This document shows positions 27,716 through 40,735 of a DNA stretch of 64,000 bases, piece by piece. This DNA comes from Amoebidium appalachense (taxonomy: Eukaryota; Ichthyosporea), in assembly GCA_963693365.1 (NCBI GenBank), contig CAVNZM010000012.1:1922001-1986000 (forward strand), written 5' to 3'. Position numbers and translations under genes: made by a program. Positions within the stretch are counted from its first letter, which is position 1. Each line of letters starts with the position of its first letter. The notes under the pieces were generated by a model. It did no database searches. It saw nothing but the letters and a program-made list of their open reading frames with translations, and was not told where the DNA came from.

Positions 27716-28479
27716 GTGCGTGTGTGTGCATGTATGCACGTATTTGTGCGTGTGTGCGTACACTGTGGCATATGTATGTTAGGTGCCCTGCCAAAGTGTG
27801 AGCAGGGTGGGAGGCAGTCGGGCAGGTAGACAGACTTGCGCCAAAAGGGGGAGTGGGGGAGACCGAGAGGGGGGGGGGGGGGGGGGGGAGGGGGGGGGGA
27901 GGGGGGGGGGGGGGGAGGCGTGTGGTAGATGTAGGGGGTGAGCGAGCAGGGAAATGCCTCTATTCTAATTTGCAAGTGCCGACATAATGGCTGCCCCCAA
28001 AAAGTTATAAAAAAAAAGTTTAATTGATTTCAAACAAAAAGGGATGGGACTTGCGAATTCTTTTTTTAATTTATGGAGTCTCTTTCGAAAATGCCACCAA
28101 TATGACATCTGTCTGCTCATGCAGAACAGTTAATTCGTGCATTTCCTACTACATTTTGCATTTCTACACAACAAAATCCTCGGGTTCAATTAGTATATTG
28201 GGATACTCACATCATTTCGTGAATCATTGATGATTGACTATCAACCGTGTGTGTCTGCATGTGTGGAGCACTGTATCATTATGGCTGGGGCTGTTTCCCC
28301 AACGGCTCAAGTTGCCTAAACTTGCCACCTTTACACAAGTGTAAGTAAACAACCCAGTGAAATAGACACTACCCTTACTCGTGTGGCAAGGTTTGGACTT
28401 AGTAAAAAATAAAACGAAAAAAACCATCCCCCCAAAACAACATGTACCAAGATCAAATGTGGGTGAAAAAGTGATTGGT
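24565..28479. other. Intergenic region, low complexity
   Basis: 24.6-25.3 kb is AT-rich unique sequence with a small perfect hairpin (AGCCTGCTC/GAGCAGGCT, 25201-25221). 25.4-26.0 kb is C/T-rich, 26.2-27.5 kb G-rich, 27.6-27.8 kb GT-rich and 27.86-27.92 kb poly-G. 28.0-28.48 kb is ordinary sequence, probably PDC 3'UTR and flank. No convincing gene. Confidence 0.5.
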
Positions 28480-30255
28480 TTAATGATGCGACACATCATT
28501 AGTGCGGCCGTTGGCGATGGCCACACGTGTGCCCCACTCCAACAGCTCACGTGTGCAGTCATTCTTGTCCGTGATGCACTCAATAAACGCCAGCCCATCG
28601 TGCGCCTGCGCCTCCTTCACCGCATTAACAAGCTCCGCCTCCGTCGAAGCTCGCCAAGACTTGGCGTTTCCTTCGCCGGCCGAGAAAACATCGATAAGGC
28701 CCTTGTAGTCCCAGTTCTTAATGATGTTGTAAACACCGTCGTGAATTTCAACCTCGATAGTGTACCCCTTGTTGTTGATGAGGAAAATGATTGGGTTTTG
28801 GCCATAGCGAATCATCGTAGAAACCTCCTGCGCCGTCAGCTGGAACGAGCCGTCGCCGATCATTGCCACCACGCGTTTCTTTCCTTCCAAACCCATAGCG
28901 TAACCCAAAAGCGCACCGACAGACCAACCGATAGACCCGTATTGCATTTGGAACTCATAGCCGCAGCCGGAGGGAAGATGCATTTTCTGGCCGTGGAACC
29001 AACTATCGCCCGTTTCAACGAGCAGGGCGGTATCTGGGGTTAACAGTTGCTGCACCTGGTTGTCGATGTTGCGTGTAGTGAGCGGCATGTTGGGATCTGC
29101 GTTGGGCACGTACGGGTGTGAGGGTTCGTGCGCCTGAAGCCGGCGGTAGGTCTTCATTGTCATGTCCTTAGGCATGCTCTCAATGCGCTTGGCAAGCGCA
29201 CGCACAAACTCAGCCATGTACACACACCCATACTCTCCCTTGGGTGTGATGACACGGTTGGGCTCCACGCGCACAATGCGGTTCCAGTTGAGTAGAGCCG
29301 TGTAGCCGACGGTGCTGTAATCGTTGAAAAGAGGGCCCACGAAAATCTGCAGGTCAGCGCTGTCGACAGTAGCGGCGGTGCAGGGGCTAGAGATCTGACC
29401 CCACCACAAACCAATGAAGTTCTCGAAGGTCTCATCAATCATTCCCTTGGCGTCGGGCATAATCGCCAGCACGCAACCACCGGCGCGGGCAAGGTCAGTG
29501 GTAGCGTGACGGGCGTTGCAGGAGCGCGTCTTCACACCGGCCACGATAACAGGGTTGACAGATTTCTCCCACAGTTTGTACACCGCGTCGACGGCGGCGC
29601 TCAGAGACTCGGGGTTGCTGGGACGAACACCCTCAATGTGAAACGGGATAGGCATGGAAACGGGGGCAGTAGCAATGTTGCATGCCAGAGAGATGTACAC
29701 GGGCTTACGTTCCTTGATGGCGGTAGAGAAAGCAAGGTCGATCTGCGCAGGCGCCTTCCAAGGATGGCGGATTTCGATAGCCTTGGCAGTGACTTGCTCG
29801 AAACAACGCAGCTCCTGCGAACGATTTTCCTCTCCCGTTGTGTGGTGCAAAATACGGTCAGAGCCATAATCAAGATGGTTAGGTCCACCGCACACGATGA
29901 CAACAGGTAGGTCGGCAGAGTAGGCGCCAGCAATCGCGTTGATAGCAGACAAACTACCAACGGTGAAGGTAACAAACACAACGGCCACACCGCCGGTGGC
30001 GCGGGCGTATCCGTCGGCGGCGTAGCCCGCGTTCAGCTCGTTGCAGCAGGAAACAAGACGCATTTCGGGGAAACGCAGAATCTCGTCAAGAAGCACCAAG
30101 TTGAAGTCCCCCGGAACGACAAAGTAGTCCTTGACGCCCACGTCGACCATGCGACGTGCAAGGTAGGTGCCGACAGTGCTCGGGACGGTGCCGGCGAGGA
30201 ACTTGGCGGCACGTTCGTGCGCGGGCGGGAGAACGGCTTCGGTAAGGGCAGACAT
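28480..30255 (-). CDS. PDC: Pyruvate decarboxylase (thiamine-diphosphate enzyme)
   Basis: Intronless ORF of 591 residues, the usual PDC length. It decarboxylates pyruvate to acetaldehyde, the first step of ethanol fermentation, in the cytosol. Visible family features are the N-terminal TPP-binding domain with catalytic Glu73 in CCNELNAGYAADGYAR, the His pair at 137-138 in RILHHTTG typical of PDC/indolepyruvate decarboxylases, and the C-terminal cofactor motif GDGSFQLTAQEV (about 466) closed by INNKGYTIE. The plant/bacterial-like wording (NELNAGYAADGYAR, GDGSFQ) leaves indolepyruvate decarboxylase as an alternative, but length and motifs favour PDC. It is the only long gene in the window without introns. 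An upstream TATA box and three CCAAT boxes give a clear promoter. The start ATG at 30255 is the first in frame. Confidence 0.95.
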   Translation of the reverse strand: MSALTEAVLPPAHERAAKFLAGTVPSTVGTYLARRMVDVGVKDYFVVPGDFNLVLLDEILRFPEMRLVSCCNELNAGYAADGYARATGGVAVVFVTFTVGSLSAINAIAGAYSADLPVVIVCGGPNHLDYGSDRILHHTTGEENRSQELRCFEQVTAKAIEIRHPWKAPAQIDLAFSTAIKERKPVYISLACNIATAPVSMPIPFHIEGVRPSNPESLSAAVDAVYKLWEKSVNPVIVAGVKTRSCNARHATTDLARAGGCVLAIMPDAKGMIDETFENFIGLWWGQISSPCTAATVDSADLQIFVGPLFNDYSTVGYTALLNWNRIVRVEPNRVITPKGEYGCVYMAEFVRALAKRIESMPKDMTMKTYRRLQAHEPSHPYVPNADPNMPLTTRNIDNQVQQLLTPDTALLVETGDSWFHGQKMHLPSGCGYEFQMQYGSIGWSVGALLGYAMGLEGKKRVVAMIGDGSFQLTAQEVSTMIRYGQNPIIFLINNKGYTIEVEIHDGVYNIIKNWDYKGLIDVFSAGEGNAKSWRASTEAELVNAVKEAQAHDGLAFIECITDKNDCTRELLEWGTRVAIANGRTNDVSHH

Positions 30256-30403
30256 TTTTTTGATGAAAGGCTGGTAGAAACTTGAATTGTTGTGTTGTAG
30301 ATGACTGTTTGGTTAGAATGCTACGACCACCACTATGCTGATCGTTGTGCATTGACTGGATTGAATCTCGAAAAAGAATGATCTTGGGTTGCTGTGATGT
30401 GCG

Positions 30404-30511
30404 TTTATATACTGTGGCGCCGGGAAACGGATTGTTTTGATTGGCTTAAACGGAAAAGTTTCATTTGCCGCTCTTTGATTGGTACGTTTACTCTTTGTTT
30501 GTTTCGATTGG
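30404..30511 (-). promoter_or_regulatory. PDC promoter: TATA box and three CCAAT boxes
   Basis: On the minus strand, TATATAAA (30404-30411) lies about 150 bp upstream of the PDC ATG. Three CCAAT boxes (plus-strand ATTGG at 30440-30444, 30478-30482 and 30507-30511) follow upstream. The arrangement suits a strongly transcribed fermentative gene. Confidence 0.65.
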
Positions 30512-31791
30512 CAGTTTGGTTCCTACTGTAGGGTTTGAAATTTTAACACTCCCTGTAGATCTGCCGGAGTTTGCACATTCCCCCCCAGTTTCAAAACAGC
30601 AACAAAAAGGCTGGAGATATCGTTGCGAGCAAGCTGGATACAGGTATGATTAATAAAATATAAAAAGGTGAGAAGAAATAAAAAGCAAACTGCTACCGCG
30701 AGATAGATATATTGTTATAAGCCTGAGAGGGTCTAGCAAAGCCACACAATAACGCTTTCTCGATCGTCCGTGGTTGTGGCCACCCTCTGCAGGCTTTCTA
30801 ACCCCGAAGGCTTTCGAGCCCCGGCCACCCGGGCCCGTTTGGAGGCCCCTGCACGACGTCGCGAACAATAGTAGCTACAACAACAAACAACCTACCTGTA
30901 TGCAACGGTGTGCGTAGTTGTATCTAAAGTATTATGAACCCCTTATTACTTGCAACAGAGGGACTGGGCGCCGTTAAATGTTACAGAAGCGCGGCAGGTA
31001 ATAGCTGCTGCACCTGGAGAGTGCTGTAAGTTCATGACAATGTCATCAAGAGCTTGTTGCAAAACGTGAACCGTGTCCCGTGTGCAGACACCTTCTTTGC
31101 GTGCTGGTAGATTCGGCAGCGGTACGCAGGCACGTGCCTTCAGAATGGCCTTTGACGTTTTTCAAAAGCAACCTGGTTCGAATTTCCCGTACGGACTTCG
31201 GCTTCTTTGATGCTTAAACAGATGCACAGTTGTACAAGTACATCTGAGATTGCTCTGGATGGTCCAATAACTACTACATGTAGCTAGCACTGTGTGCACA
31301 CTGTTCAACCGTATATGTATATTTGCCTCGCCTTACTGAGGATTTTATGGTAATCTTTAGTAGTAGTAACTGTTGTGTGCTAACGACGTTACATGTGTGA
31401 CAGGGGTAGACCAGGTGGTGGACGTGTCGTTTAGAGGGAAGGGAGGAGAGGCTTCAGAGGGGGAGGGGAGCGAGGGAGGGGGGCAAGAGGCGGGAGGCCT
31501 AGGGGAGACCGGGGGGGGGGGGGGGGGGGGGGGAGGGGGGGGGGGGGGGGGAGGGGGGGGGGAGGGGGGGAGGGGGGTGGGGGGAGGGGGGGGAGGGGGG
31601 GGGGGGGGGGGAGGGGGGGGGAGGGGGGGGGGGATATTATGTCTGTGGCACTCAGTCTGTCGGGATCAACTTGTATCATTGTTTTACGGTATTTAGGGCC
31701 TGTAATCAAGGAGTGCACAGGCATGAAAATCAGCGAAGTTCTGCTGCCTTCTCCAGATGTCGTTCTGTAATGAAGTTTCTACTACATCTCC

Positions 31792-31838
<47 letters not shown>

Positions 31839-32295
31839 CCCTCTCCCACCCCCCGACGTCCCTCCACCTTCTGGTCCCCCTTCCTCCCCCCCCCCTCCAC
31901 CCCCGGGCCCCGCCCCTCTTCTCTCTCCCTCCACAGCGGGCCCAGCCCACAAGAGTCTTGCTGGCAGTGATTATTCTCTCCACACACCCAGCATCGTGCA
32001 ACAGAAAGAGCTAATGAAGAAGAAATTTTCAATATACCTATACGGTTGCATAGGGACCTTGGGAAAGTTTTAAGACTCACTGTCCCAGACTGGTGGCAGT
32101 GCCAATATCATCATGAATTGAAAAAAGCGGTGGTGGTGGTGATTGCAATGGTCGTCGTTATTGTTCGGTGATGTCAGTGTTGTTGTAGTAAAAAGTGACT
32201 GTGAGCTTTCACAACAATTTAAGCTCCCAATAATCTTCCCTCCCTCCCCCTTATACCCTCACCCACCATTCACACCCATCCCTTCCCCCCTCCTC

Positions 32296-32338
<43 letters not shown>

Positions 32339-32990
32339 ACCCATCATGAATACACATCCCCCCCCCCCCCCCCCCCCCCCCCTCCTCCACTCCCCTTCTT
32401 CTTCCGATATTTGAATATTTAATCCTACGCTTACTATATCGTCAACATCCCACATCCAGACCGTGGACGTGCACAAAAGCCGTGTAGAAATCCCAAAAAA
32501 AAAATAAAAAATGCTGCAATAAAACCGAGACCTTGTATTTCGTCCAAGACTTCCGCAATTCAAAGAAAAGATAAGAAAGTATTTTCCAGTAAAGTCATAA
32601 TCCTGTAACCCTCCGAAATTTTTGAGCAATACATACACTCCATTCAAAACACGTTTGAAGTTTAAACAATCACAAGGTCCACAAAACCAATGTACTAACA
32701 TCCTACTTTAACTACTTTCCCTTCCCCTACTTTCACACATCCCTTCTCGTCTTCCTCCCTCCCCCTCCTCCGTTTTTCTGCACCCCCCCCACCCCCCCCA
32801 CCCCCCACCCCAGTCATGCCCCCCTCCCTCTCCCTCTCCCTCTCCCCCCCCCCCCCCCCCCCCCTCCCCCCCCCCACCCACCCACCCACCCACCCACACT
32901 CGTTCGACCTCACAAAACCCCACCACCAAAACTCAATTCCAACCACAATACTCAAGCTTTTATTGTTCGAACCTCAAAAACCCCACACAC
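30512..32990. other. Intergenic region with long G, C and A runs
   Basis: 30.5-31.4 kb is ordinary sequence without a recognised gene. 31510-31634 is G-rich with single A interruptions, 31793-31836 poly-C, 32298-32336 a 39-base A run and 32360-32382 poly-C. 32.4-32.7 kb is unique AT-rich sequence. No exon with family similarity found. Confidence 0.5.
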
Positions 32991-33243
32991 TCACTGCCCC
33001 TCTCCTCCGGAAAAGGCTTCAGCCACACACAAAGACCCACACGTCCAAAATTCGTCAAACCCCCGTGTTGTGCGGTAACACCGGCCCAGGCAGCCACGGA
33101 AACGACGGGCACGGCGCCGTTCGGTAGGGGTGGGAGGCTGCTCCTGATCGGGTCCGGCACCGAGAGATTGGAGAACCTGAGCAAAAAAGGATGTTAGTTA
33201 CGATTTGTGTAGAGGGGATAGGATTATGAAAAATGGAGGGTGT

Positions 33244-33274
<31 letters not shown>

Positions 33275-34386
33275 GGGGGGATGGAAGCGACAGGGGAGAT
33301 TAAAAAGTAGGTCTTCTTCCTTTTTTTTTTTTTTTTTCTTTTTCTTTTTGGTCATTCCTTCAGGTACACGTTAAAGGTTTCAAACGTTATGCGAAGGGGG
33401 ACTAGCAGCGGTGCCGGCACTAAAAGGTTCAAAAGGGGTTCTATCTTTTCCTTTTCCTTTGATTCATTTATTTATTTACTTCTTTTCTCCTTTTTGGGGG
33501 GGGAGGGGGGGGATACATATTGCAACTATCGAACTGCCCGTTTTAAATTAAGCATACCCGTTGGATGACAAATTGCAGGGCCGAAAAATAAAAGTCTGCA
33601 CGTGTGTTCGCGTATGTGCAAGTGGTTGCGCGTATGTACACGTGTTTAACTTGATTTTTATGGCGGCAGCCGGGGAGGGAGGGGGGGGGGGGGGGGGGAG
33701 GGCGGAGGGTGGAGGGGCGGAGGGTTGGGGGGGGGGGGGGGGGGGGGGGGGAGGGGGGGAGAGGAAAGGAATGACCCATGTGTTCCTTCACAACACTCAC
33801 ATTGTTCACACAGACACTCCCACACGAGTAGAAGGTGTCAAAGTTGTTCCTGGTGCTGTAGCATTGTTTGAGGCAGCCACGAAATTCCGCTGTAAGGGGG
33901 TCATTCTCCACAGAAGGGGGTGGAGGGGGATTGGGGCGCGCCCTCCCTTCCCACCCGCGGTCCCACCCGCGGTCTCCCGATACTCCCGGAGGTCCCATGG
34001 GCATCATATTTCCGGCAGGGTTGTTGTAGACAGTAGGGCCGGTGATGACGACATTTGGAACGTTGGGAGGGTTGGGGGCAAAACTTGCTGGGCCGGAAGG
34101 AGGAGCAGGTGGGCGAGTGGTGGCCTCCTGACCAATAGGATGCGAGTGTTAGGTTTCTAAATTTAGTCTGGAAAACCATATGGGGAAGGCAATGTGGGGC
34201 GGTAGGGGGCGGGGAGGGGGGGGGGAGAGGAGGAGGGGGGGGGGGGGGGGGGGGGGAGGGGGGGGGGGGGGAGGCAGGAAATGGAAGGAGAATGTTGGGT
34301 TTATCGAAAAAGGTCTCCTGGCGTGGGCAGGGGGGCGGGCGGGCGGGCGGGCGGGCGGGTGGTGGTGGTGGTGGTGGTGGTAGTGT

Positions 34387-34432
<46 letters not shown>

Positions 34433-34440
34433 GGGGCGGG

Positions 34441-34478
<38 letters not shown>

Positions 34479-35115
34479 AATCGGTGTTTTTTAATTTGTA
34501 TTTGATGATTGGAGGAAAGGGGGAGGGCGGGGGGAAGGGGGGGGGGGGGGGGGGGAGGGGGGAGGGGTACGAAGCAGGGAACCAAAAGATATGATCTGAT
34601 CTTCCCCTCCCTCCCCCCCCCCAAAAAAAAATAAAAAGTAAAACAAAAAATAAATAACTGAAATAAATAAAAGGAGTTGCAATGGGAATAAGAAGAATGA
34701 AAGAAAAAGTTCTCTCTACCTTTCCTTAATCCCCAACCTGAAATCTCATTGCCCACCCAACCATCTCCTAACGGCATCCCTTTTTAAAAGCATTCCAGGG
34801 CTCCCTTCAAATTAAATTTCGTCTACAAATTATCCCTCCTCCCCACCACTGCTCTCCCGATACCACTGAACGAAGTAAAGGTGTTCACAAAAGAAAAGAA
34901 TGTGAGCAGCCTGAAGCACAAAACTGAGTGACGAAGAAAAATGAGGTGGGGTGGGGTGAAAAAAAGTGCGAAAAATCATATGAATGGTCGATTTATGGAA
35001 TGATTATTAAGGGAAGCCTTTCTTTTTCCACATTACTGCATTTCTTCATTGATGTGTGTCTGGTAGGATAGGGTTGGTGGTGGACAGGTGGACGGGTTGG
35101 GCGGGCAGAGGCGCC

Positions 35116-35168
<53 letters not shown>

Positions 35169-36024
35169 GGGGGGATTATTTACCAACAGTAGGGCCGTTG
35201 CCGTTGAATTTGTTGCATTTGCAGCCAACTCAAGAGCCAATCGCGCGTGGCGAACAACACTCCCCGCATCACGCTTTGCAGCGGCCAAACCAGCGTGAGC
35301 TTTGTCACGTGACTTGCATGTCTCACGCGCGTGAGACTCCGCACGTGGGGCATCTGCCATCGTCTCTGCCACGTGTTTTTCGGCATCGTTTGCAGCACGG
35401 ACGGTTTCTTGCACATGTTTTTCGAGGGATGTCGCGGATTTCTGTGCAATTTTTTCCTCTCTTTCGGCTCTTGCGAGCGTCCGATTGGCGTCAGATCGGG
35501 CTTGATTGCGTGCGATTGTGATTGCAGCGCGGACTTTGGAGAGGGAGGCGTCCATCTGGGTGAAGAGGATGCTGGCAGAGAAGGCGTCTTCGCTGGCATT
35601 GCGCGAGCAATTTCTGGCAAGTTCCTGCGTGAATTCACACTCAGTAGGGGGAGATCTTTATAAGAATAACCTTTAATACATAGTAGCTTGGTCACTTTAA
35701 AAAAGAATAACAATTGTGAAAAATAATTGTTTGGTGTAGTTCAATAACAATATACTCAAACCATATAAATCAGATGTAACTGTACAAAGTATAAATCGAT
35801 CTTGCAACAGATAACAGGTGGTGGTATCTTCGTCTTGTCGCGCGGGGGGGGGGGGGGGGGGGGGGGGAGGGGATGGGGAGAAGGGGGGGGGGGGGGGGGG
35901 GGGGGAGCTTGATCATTGGTAAAAACTGTAACAGGTTAGGTGTGCGTTTCTTGAATGGAGCAGGGCAAAGTTGAATGGATGAAAGCAAGGGTAGCTGTCA
36001 CAAGGAAGAAGACCTGGGAGTCCT

Positions 36025-36064
<40 letters not shown>

Positions 36065-36967
36065 GGGGGGGTTTGCTGACGAGACAGCGGGGGTACACTG
36101 GAAAATAGGTTCTTCCAATCCTCGTTTTCTTTCAAGGGGAGGGGCGTTGGAGGAGGGGGGTAGGGGAGGGGGGGGGGGGGGGGGTAGAAGGGGGAAGGAG
36201 GAGGGGGAGGGGGAGGGGGAGGGAGGGAGGGGGGGGGGGGGGGGGGCACGTGCATGCCCGCAAACACGCACATCCCAATGCCAATTTCTCCACACGCACA
36301 CAGACATACCGACACACTTTCTTTCCCATATCTCGATTTTGGTATCCTACTAAACACTCACCACTGCACGCATGTACTCAGCCGACCCCTCGGCACCTGG
36401 CCGTGCAGCAGCCATGGGGGGTGATGGGCCCATATCTCCCTCCATCATTTCACCCCCCATCATATCAACTCCCATCATATCACCACCCATCTGTGTCGAA
36501 AACTTGAAGGTAAGTGCGAGCAGAGGCACGTAAGGGATTGAAACCAGAGAGAGAGAGGAGGGGGGGGAGGGGGGGGAAGAGTGAAGAAGCAGGGAAGAGC
36601 TGTGGGAGGGGAGGGAGGGGCAGAGAGGGGAGGGGAGTGGGAGGATAAGGGGCAGGGAGGGGGGGAGAGGGGGAGGGGGATGGAGCTTAATGCAAGGCTG
36701 AAAGAGAAGGGGTGAGAACGAAAGGGCAAAAGACTAAATTAAAAGAGTAGAAATCGCCTATCTTGCCACTAATGACTTCAGGTTGGGGGTGAAGAAGAGG
36801 GACGAAAAGGGCCAGATGTTTTTTCTTTCTTTTTTTTTTTTTTTTCCGCGGGGGGGAAGGGGGGGGGGAGGGGGGGGGGGGGGGGGGGGGGGGGGGTAAG
36901 GAGAAAGAATGGAAAATGTGGCATTGTGTAGGAGCATGCAAGTGCAACGCAGTAGTAATAACCCCCC

Positions 36968-36998
<31 letters not shown>

Positions 36999-37215
36999 AA
37001 AAAAAAAGCATGAGGTACATGGTTGTACTTTTTGAATAGACACAACCATGTAAAGATAAACCTATCCCGTTCCCACTTCCCCCCCTCCCCCCTCCCCCCA
37101 CCCCTGCCCCCCATCACCCACAAGCCTCGGCTCTTCCCCTTCATGACCTCCTCGCCTCCCAGATGCACACACACAAATCACACACACGCACTCCCCTTGA
37201 AACCAAAATGGAAGG

Positions 37216-37310
<95 letters not shown>

Positions 37311-37612
37311 CTTTGCGGCAAGAAAAGAAACAGCAGAGCAACAGAGAGAAAGTTGGTTAATCCCTCCATTCGCACACACCTGAAGTCCCCCCCCCCCCCC
37401 CCCCGTTTTTTTTTTTTTTTTAAAAAAAAATAAATAAAGAAAGAAAAAGCATGCACACTATCATCACCATTACATCCACACGTGACTTTGATAAACTCCG
37501 TGTTAGCAATATAATCATCCACCATGTATGGCTCGATCTGCCCCGCCACAGCTCCGACCCAAAAAAGGCAGGCGGCCAGAAGCAGCCACACCCTCTCAGA
37601 CCGTGAACCCAT
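32991..37612 (-). CDS. Gene B: secreted twin-CX3C repeat protein with coiled-coil exon
   Basis: Family not recognised. Exons: signal-peptide exon from 37612 to about 37490, then 36490-36362, 35624-35184, 34127-33801 and 33176-32991 (TGA), the last four all phase 0. The N-terminus (MGSRSERVWLLLAACLFWVGAVAG) is a clear signal peptide. Exon 2 is Met/Gly-rich (GGDMMGVDMMGGEMM). Exon 3 (147 codons) is Ala/Glu/Arg-rich, helical and probably coiled coil, with ADAPRA and CKSRD shared with gene A. Exon 4 is Pro-rich and ends in domain copy 1: FRGCLKQC, then NNFDTFYSC, then GSVC. Exon 5 has copy 2: FRGCLGRCYRTT, GFDEFWTC, GSLC. Both copies fit CX3C-X12-CX3C. The product is about 400 residues, probably secreted or lumenal and disulfide-bonded. 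The exon 1 donor is uncertain: candidates for phase 0 are weak (GTCACG, GTGCAT). Confidence 0.75.
33262..34480. repeat. G-rich homopolymer tracts in gene B introns
   Basis: Runs of G at about 33259-33280, 33681-33698, 33727-33750, 34239-34271, 34401-34430 and 34441-34476, with (CGGG)n and (GGT)n pieces near 34331-34380. On the sense (minus) strand these are C-rich intron segments. Confidence 0.9.
37219..37308. repeat. (TA)n microsatellite, 45 units
   Basis: An uninterrupted 90-bp TA array in intron 1 of gene B, the only long (TA)n in a window otherwise dominated by GT/CA and G/C runs. Confidence 0.97.
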
Positions 37613-38013
37613 GTTGATGCAGTTGGAAAACGGTTGGGAATTGAGAAATTTCTGGGGGGGGGAGTATGGGGTCAATTGGTGCTGCACGTGCTTGCAATGC
37701 CTTGCGTGAGTATTTTTCTGTGTGTGTATGAGTACGTGCATGCCTGACGATGTGGTGTGCATGCGAGTGCAGGTGTCATGCAGCCTGTGCGCATGGGCCT
37801 GTGTATGGCCGCGCGTGTGTGTGCATGGGATGTGTTGCGTGTGTGAGAGGGGCCGAGGTGAAGCGAGGGCAAATGAGAAATTAATGTTTGTTCATGTTTG
37901 CTTCCTACGCTCGCAAAAGGCTCTTGGAATGGATGAGATGTAGATCTGGTCTCAGCTCTTTTGTCCCGATTTTCGAACACATTAAAGCATTTCTTACTAA
38001 TCCTCTTCCAACA

Positions 38014-38090
<77 letters not shown>

Positions 38091-38477
38091 AACAAGAAAA
38101 GAAAAGAAAAAACGGTAAGATATCATTTTCTGCCTCCCCCCCCTCCCCTCCCCCAACACCACCACACGCACGCGCACACACGGGCGCTCACACACAAGCA
38201 CGCACATGCATGCACATGCACGCACACGCACGCACACGCACATACACGCACACACAGGCACACATGCAAGCACCTCCCGCAAAGTTTGTAAAAAAAGACT
38301 ATGTTTACAATTTAAACTCGTGAAAGAGCTACGGTAATGGTTTTCACTAAAAACCAAAAAAAAAAAAAAAAAGGTGGGGGGGGGGGGGGGGGGGACAAAG
38401 ACCAGGAACTTAAAGAAAGAATAACAACCTCCCCCTCCCCGCTCCCTTCTCCCCCCCCCCCCCCCCTTCCCTCCCCC

Positions 38478-38508
<31 letters not shown>

Positions 38509-39618
38509 ATGCACAAAAGAAAAAGAAGGAAAGAAAAGAAGAAAAAAAATTATCAAACGGTGAGCTGCAAGTGGCAGCACACACAAACCTTTACACTGGG
38601 TTCCGGGACCCCGTAGAAACCACTGAAACATCAACAGAACCACATTAAATAACTGAGTTCGTTTCAAATACGTTTCCCTTGGCTATATACCACATCACTC
38701 ATATGCACACAGTACCTTGGTACCCACACAGGAGCCAACTGAAAGTCATGTGATGCCTGTGCAGCCATTTATAATTTCGGACACATTCCAACACAGATCA
38801 CCCACAAGCCACCAGTCCCATCTGATAACGTCCTGCTAAAAAGATCAAATTCCTTTGTTTTCTTTTCTGCTCTAAAGCTTTCTGTAGGCTTCTATCCTTT
38901 GTTCTTAGTGCTTCCAAATCTTGCAAAAGCAAAGGTACTTTCTAGTAATTGGTAAGCAAAACAATGACGTCCTATGCAGGGCAAACCCCACTCCACCCCC
39001 CTCCCCTCCCCTCAAAAAAAACGAAGGAAAAAAAAGGAGAAAAAATGATTTTAATGCATATTCTTGTCCATTTGCTCCCACATGTTGCTATCCTGACAAT
39101 CTTCGACCAATCACTTCACAGCACGTGTCTCCTGGGAGCGCGCATGCCCTCTTTTTGGTTCCGTGAGCAGATTACGACATTGCACGTGTTATTCCCCGTG
39201 CTCTCGGGTCCAAACTGTTATGAGCCACCCCGTTTTTTACAGATCAGTTTCAATGTCGTGTCATTTCAATTTGATGCAAAACTGTTTCGTGTTTTCGTCG
39301 ACATTTCGGCAAATTATTTGAGTTTTGGTTTGTCTGATGTCGTGTTATTGTTTCGACTGGGTGTTGTTTGCTCTACTGGCAGGAACACGTACGTTAAAGT
39401 TAGTAAGCAGCATAGAAGTAGGTTTGATGGAGAATAAATTCAGTCAAAAGAAAAGGAAGAAAAAATAGACACACGTGCGTGTTCACGTGTTAGTACATCG
39501 GTGTGTTGTTTAGGTATTCGGTGTATTCGGGTGGTAGCCTAAATTATACTATTGTCGTTTCACCCGCAGGTGCACCGGGGTGGTGTGTGTGTGTGTGTGT
39601 GCGTGCGTGCGTGCGTAC

Positions 39619-39685
<67 letters not shown>

Positions 39686-39717
39686 TGTGTGTGTAGCATT
39701 GCGTGTGTGTATGTGTG

Positions 39718-39748
<31 letters not shown>

Positions 39749-39989
39749 TTGGGGGGGGGGGGGGGGGGAGGGAGGGAAGGGGGGGAGAATGGGGAAAAGG
39801 AGGTTTATGAGGGAGGTGGGAGGGGGGGGGGGGGGGGGTGAGAAGCTGAAAGTGGGGGGCAGAGGAGAGGTGCCGCGAGGGCCAAGGGGAGAGGGGGGGG
39901 GGGGGGGGGGGGGGGGGTGGGGGGGGGACTCTGCCGGCCTAAATGCAAGGTAATGATTCAATTGGAAGAGAGAGTAAGCCTCTCCCCCC

Positions 39990-40022
<33 letters not shown>

Positions 40023-40735
40023 ACACGTACACATACACACACATCCTTGTTCTGTAACTGAAAATATGGGATAAATCACAAATGTTTCGTGAATTGAATT
40101 TAAAACTTTTATATTCGGCAAGCCTTCCGGGAAACGTCTCAACGGGACACCCTTTCACACACACAAAACACATCACCTAGTCCAGACCCCCCCCTCCCCC
40201 CCTTCCTCCCCCCAACTCTTCCCCCCCCCCCCCCCCCCCCCCCGATCCCCCACACACACTCCCGATCTACATCCGTGGTAAACATATGAAATTCTTCAAA
40301 CTTTAGGTTTCTTCGAGGAATAATTCCGAACACATTTCGTGGTAGGTGGCAGGGAGGCAGAAGCTTATAGTTTTTTTATAGAACGCAACTTTGGGAAAAC
40401 AAAACTGAATGGGGGTGTGGTGGTGGTGGTGGTTTTTTTTTTTTTTTTTTTTTTTTTTGGGGGGGGGGGGGGGGAAGAAGGGCCCGGGAGAGTTGGGGGG
40501 AGGGGGGAGGGTTTTGGGAAAGGGGAAGGGGGGAAGGGGGGGGGCAGCTTATCATCATTGTGTTAGCAGGCATGTGGTGTGATAGGAACTTCTACATTAT
40601 AACTTGTACACCTAAAAGTCACATATCTCACGATTCAATACATCTTAAATACAAAAAACCAAAGTCACATCATTTACGATCCAATCAAATGCCGAAAAAT
40701 CACAGTCACGTGACCAGCACGGACCAATCAGAACC
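37613..40735. other. Spacer between genes B and A
   Basis: Contains stacked homopolymers (C 38018-38045 then A 38046-38089; G 38378-38394; C 38470-38494), a (GT)n array 39585-39731, G runs 39751-39938 and a C run 39988-40020. 38.6-39.5 kb is ordinary sequence. No further twin-CX3C domain or other recognisable exon was found here. Confidence 0.45.
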
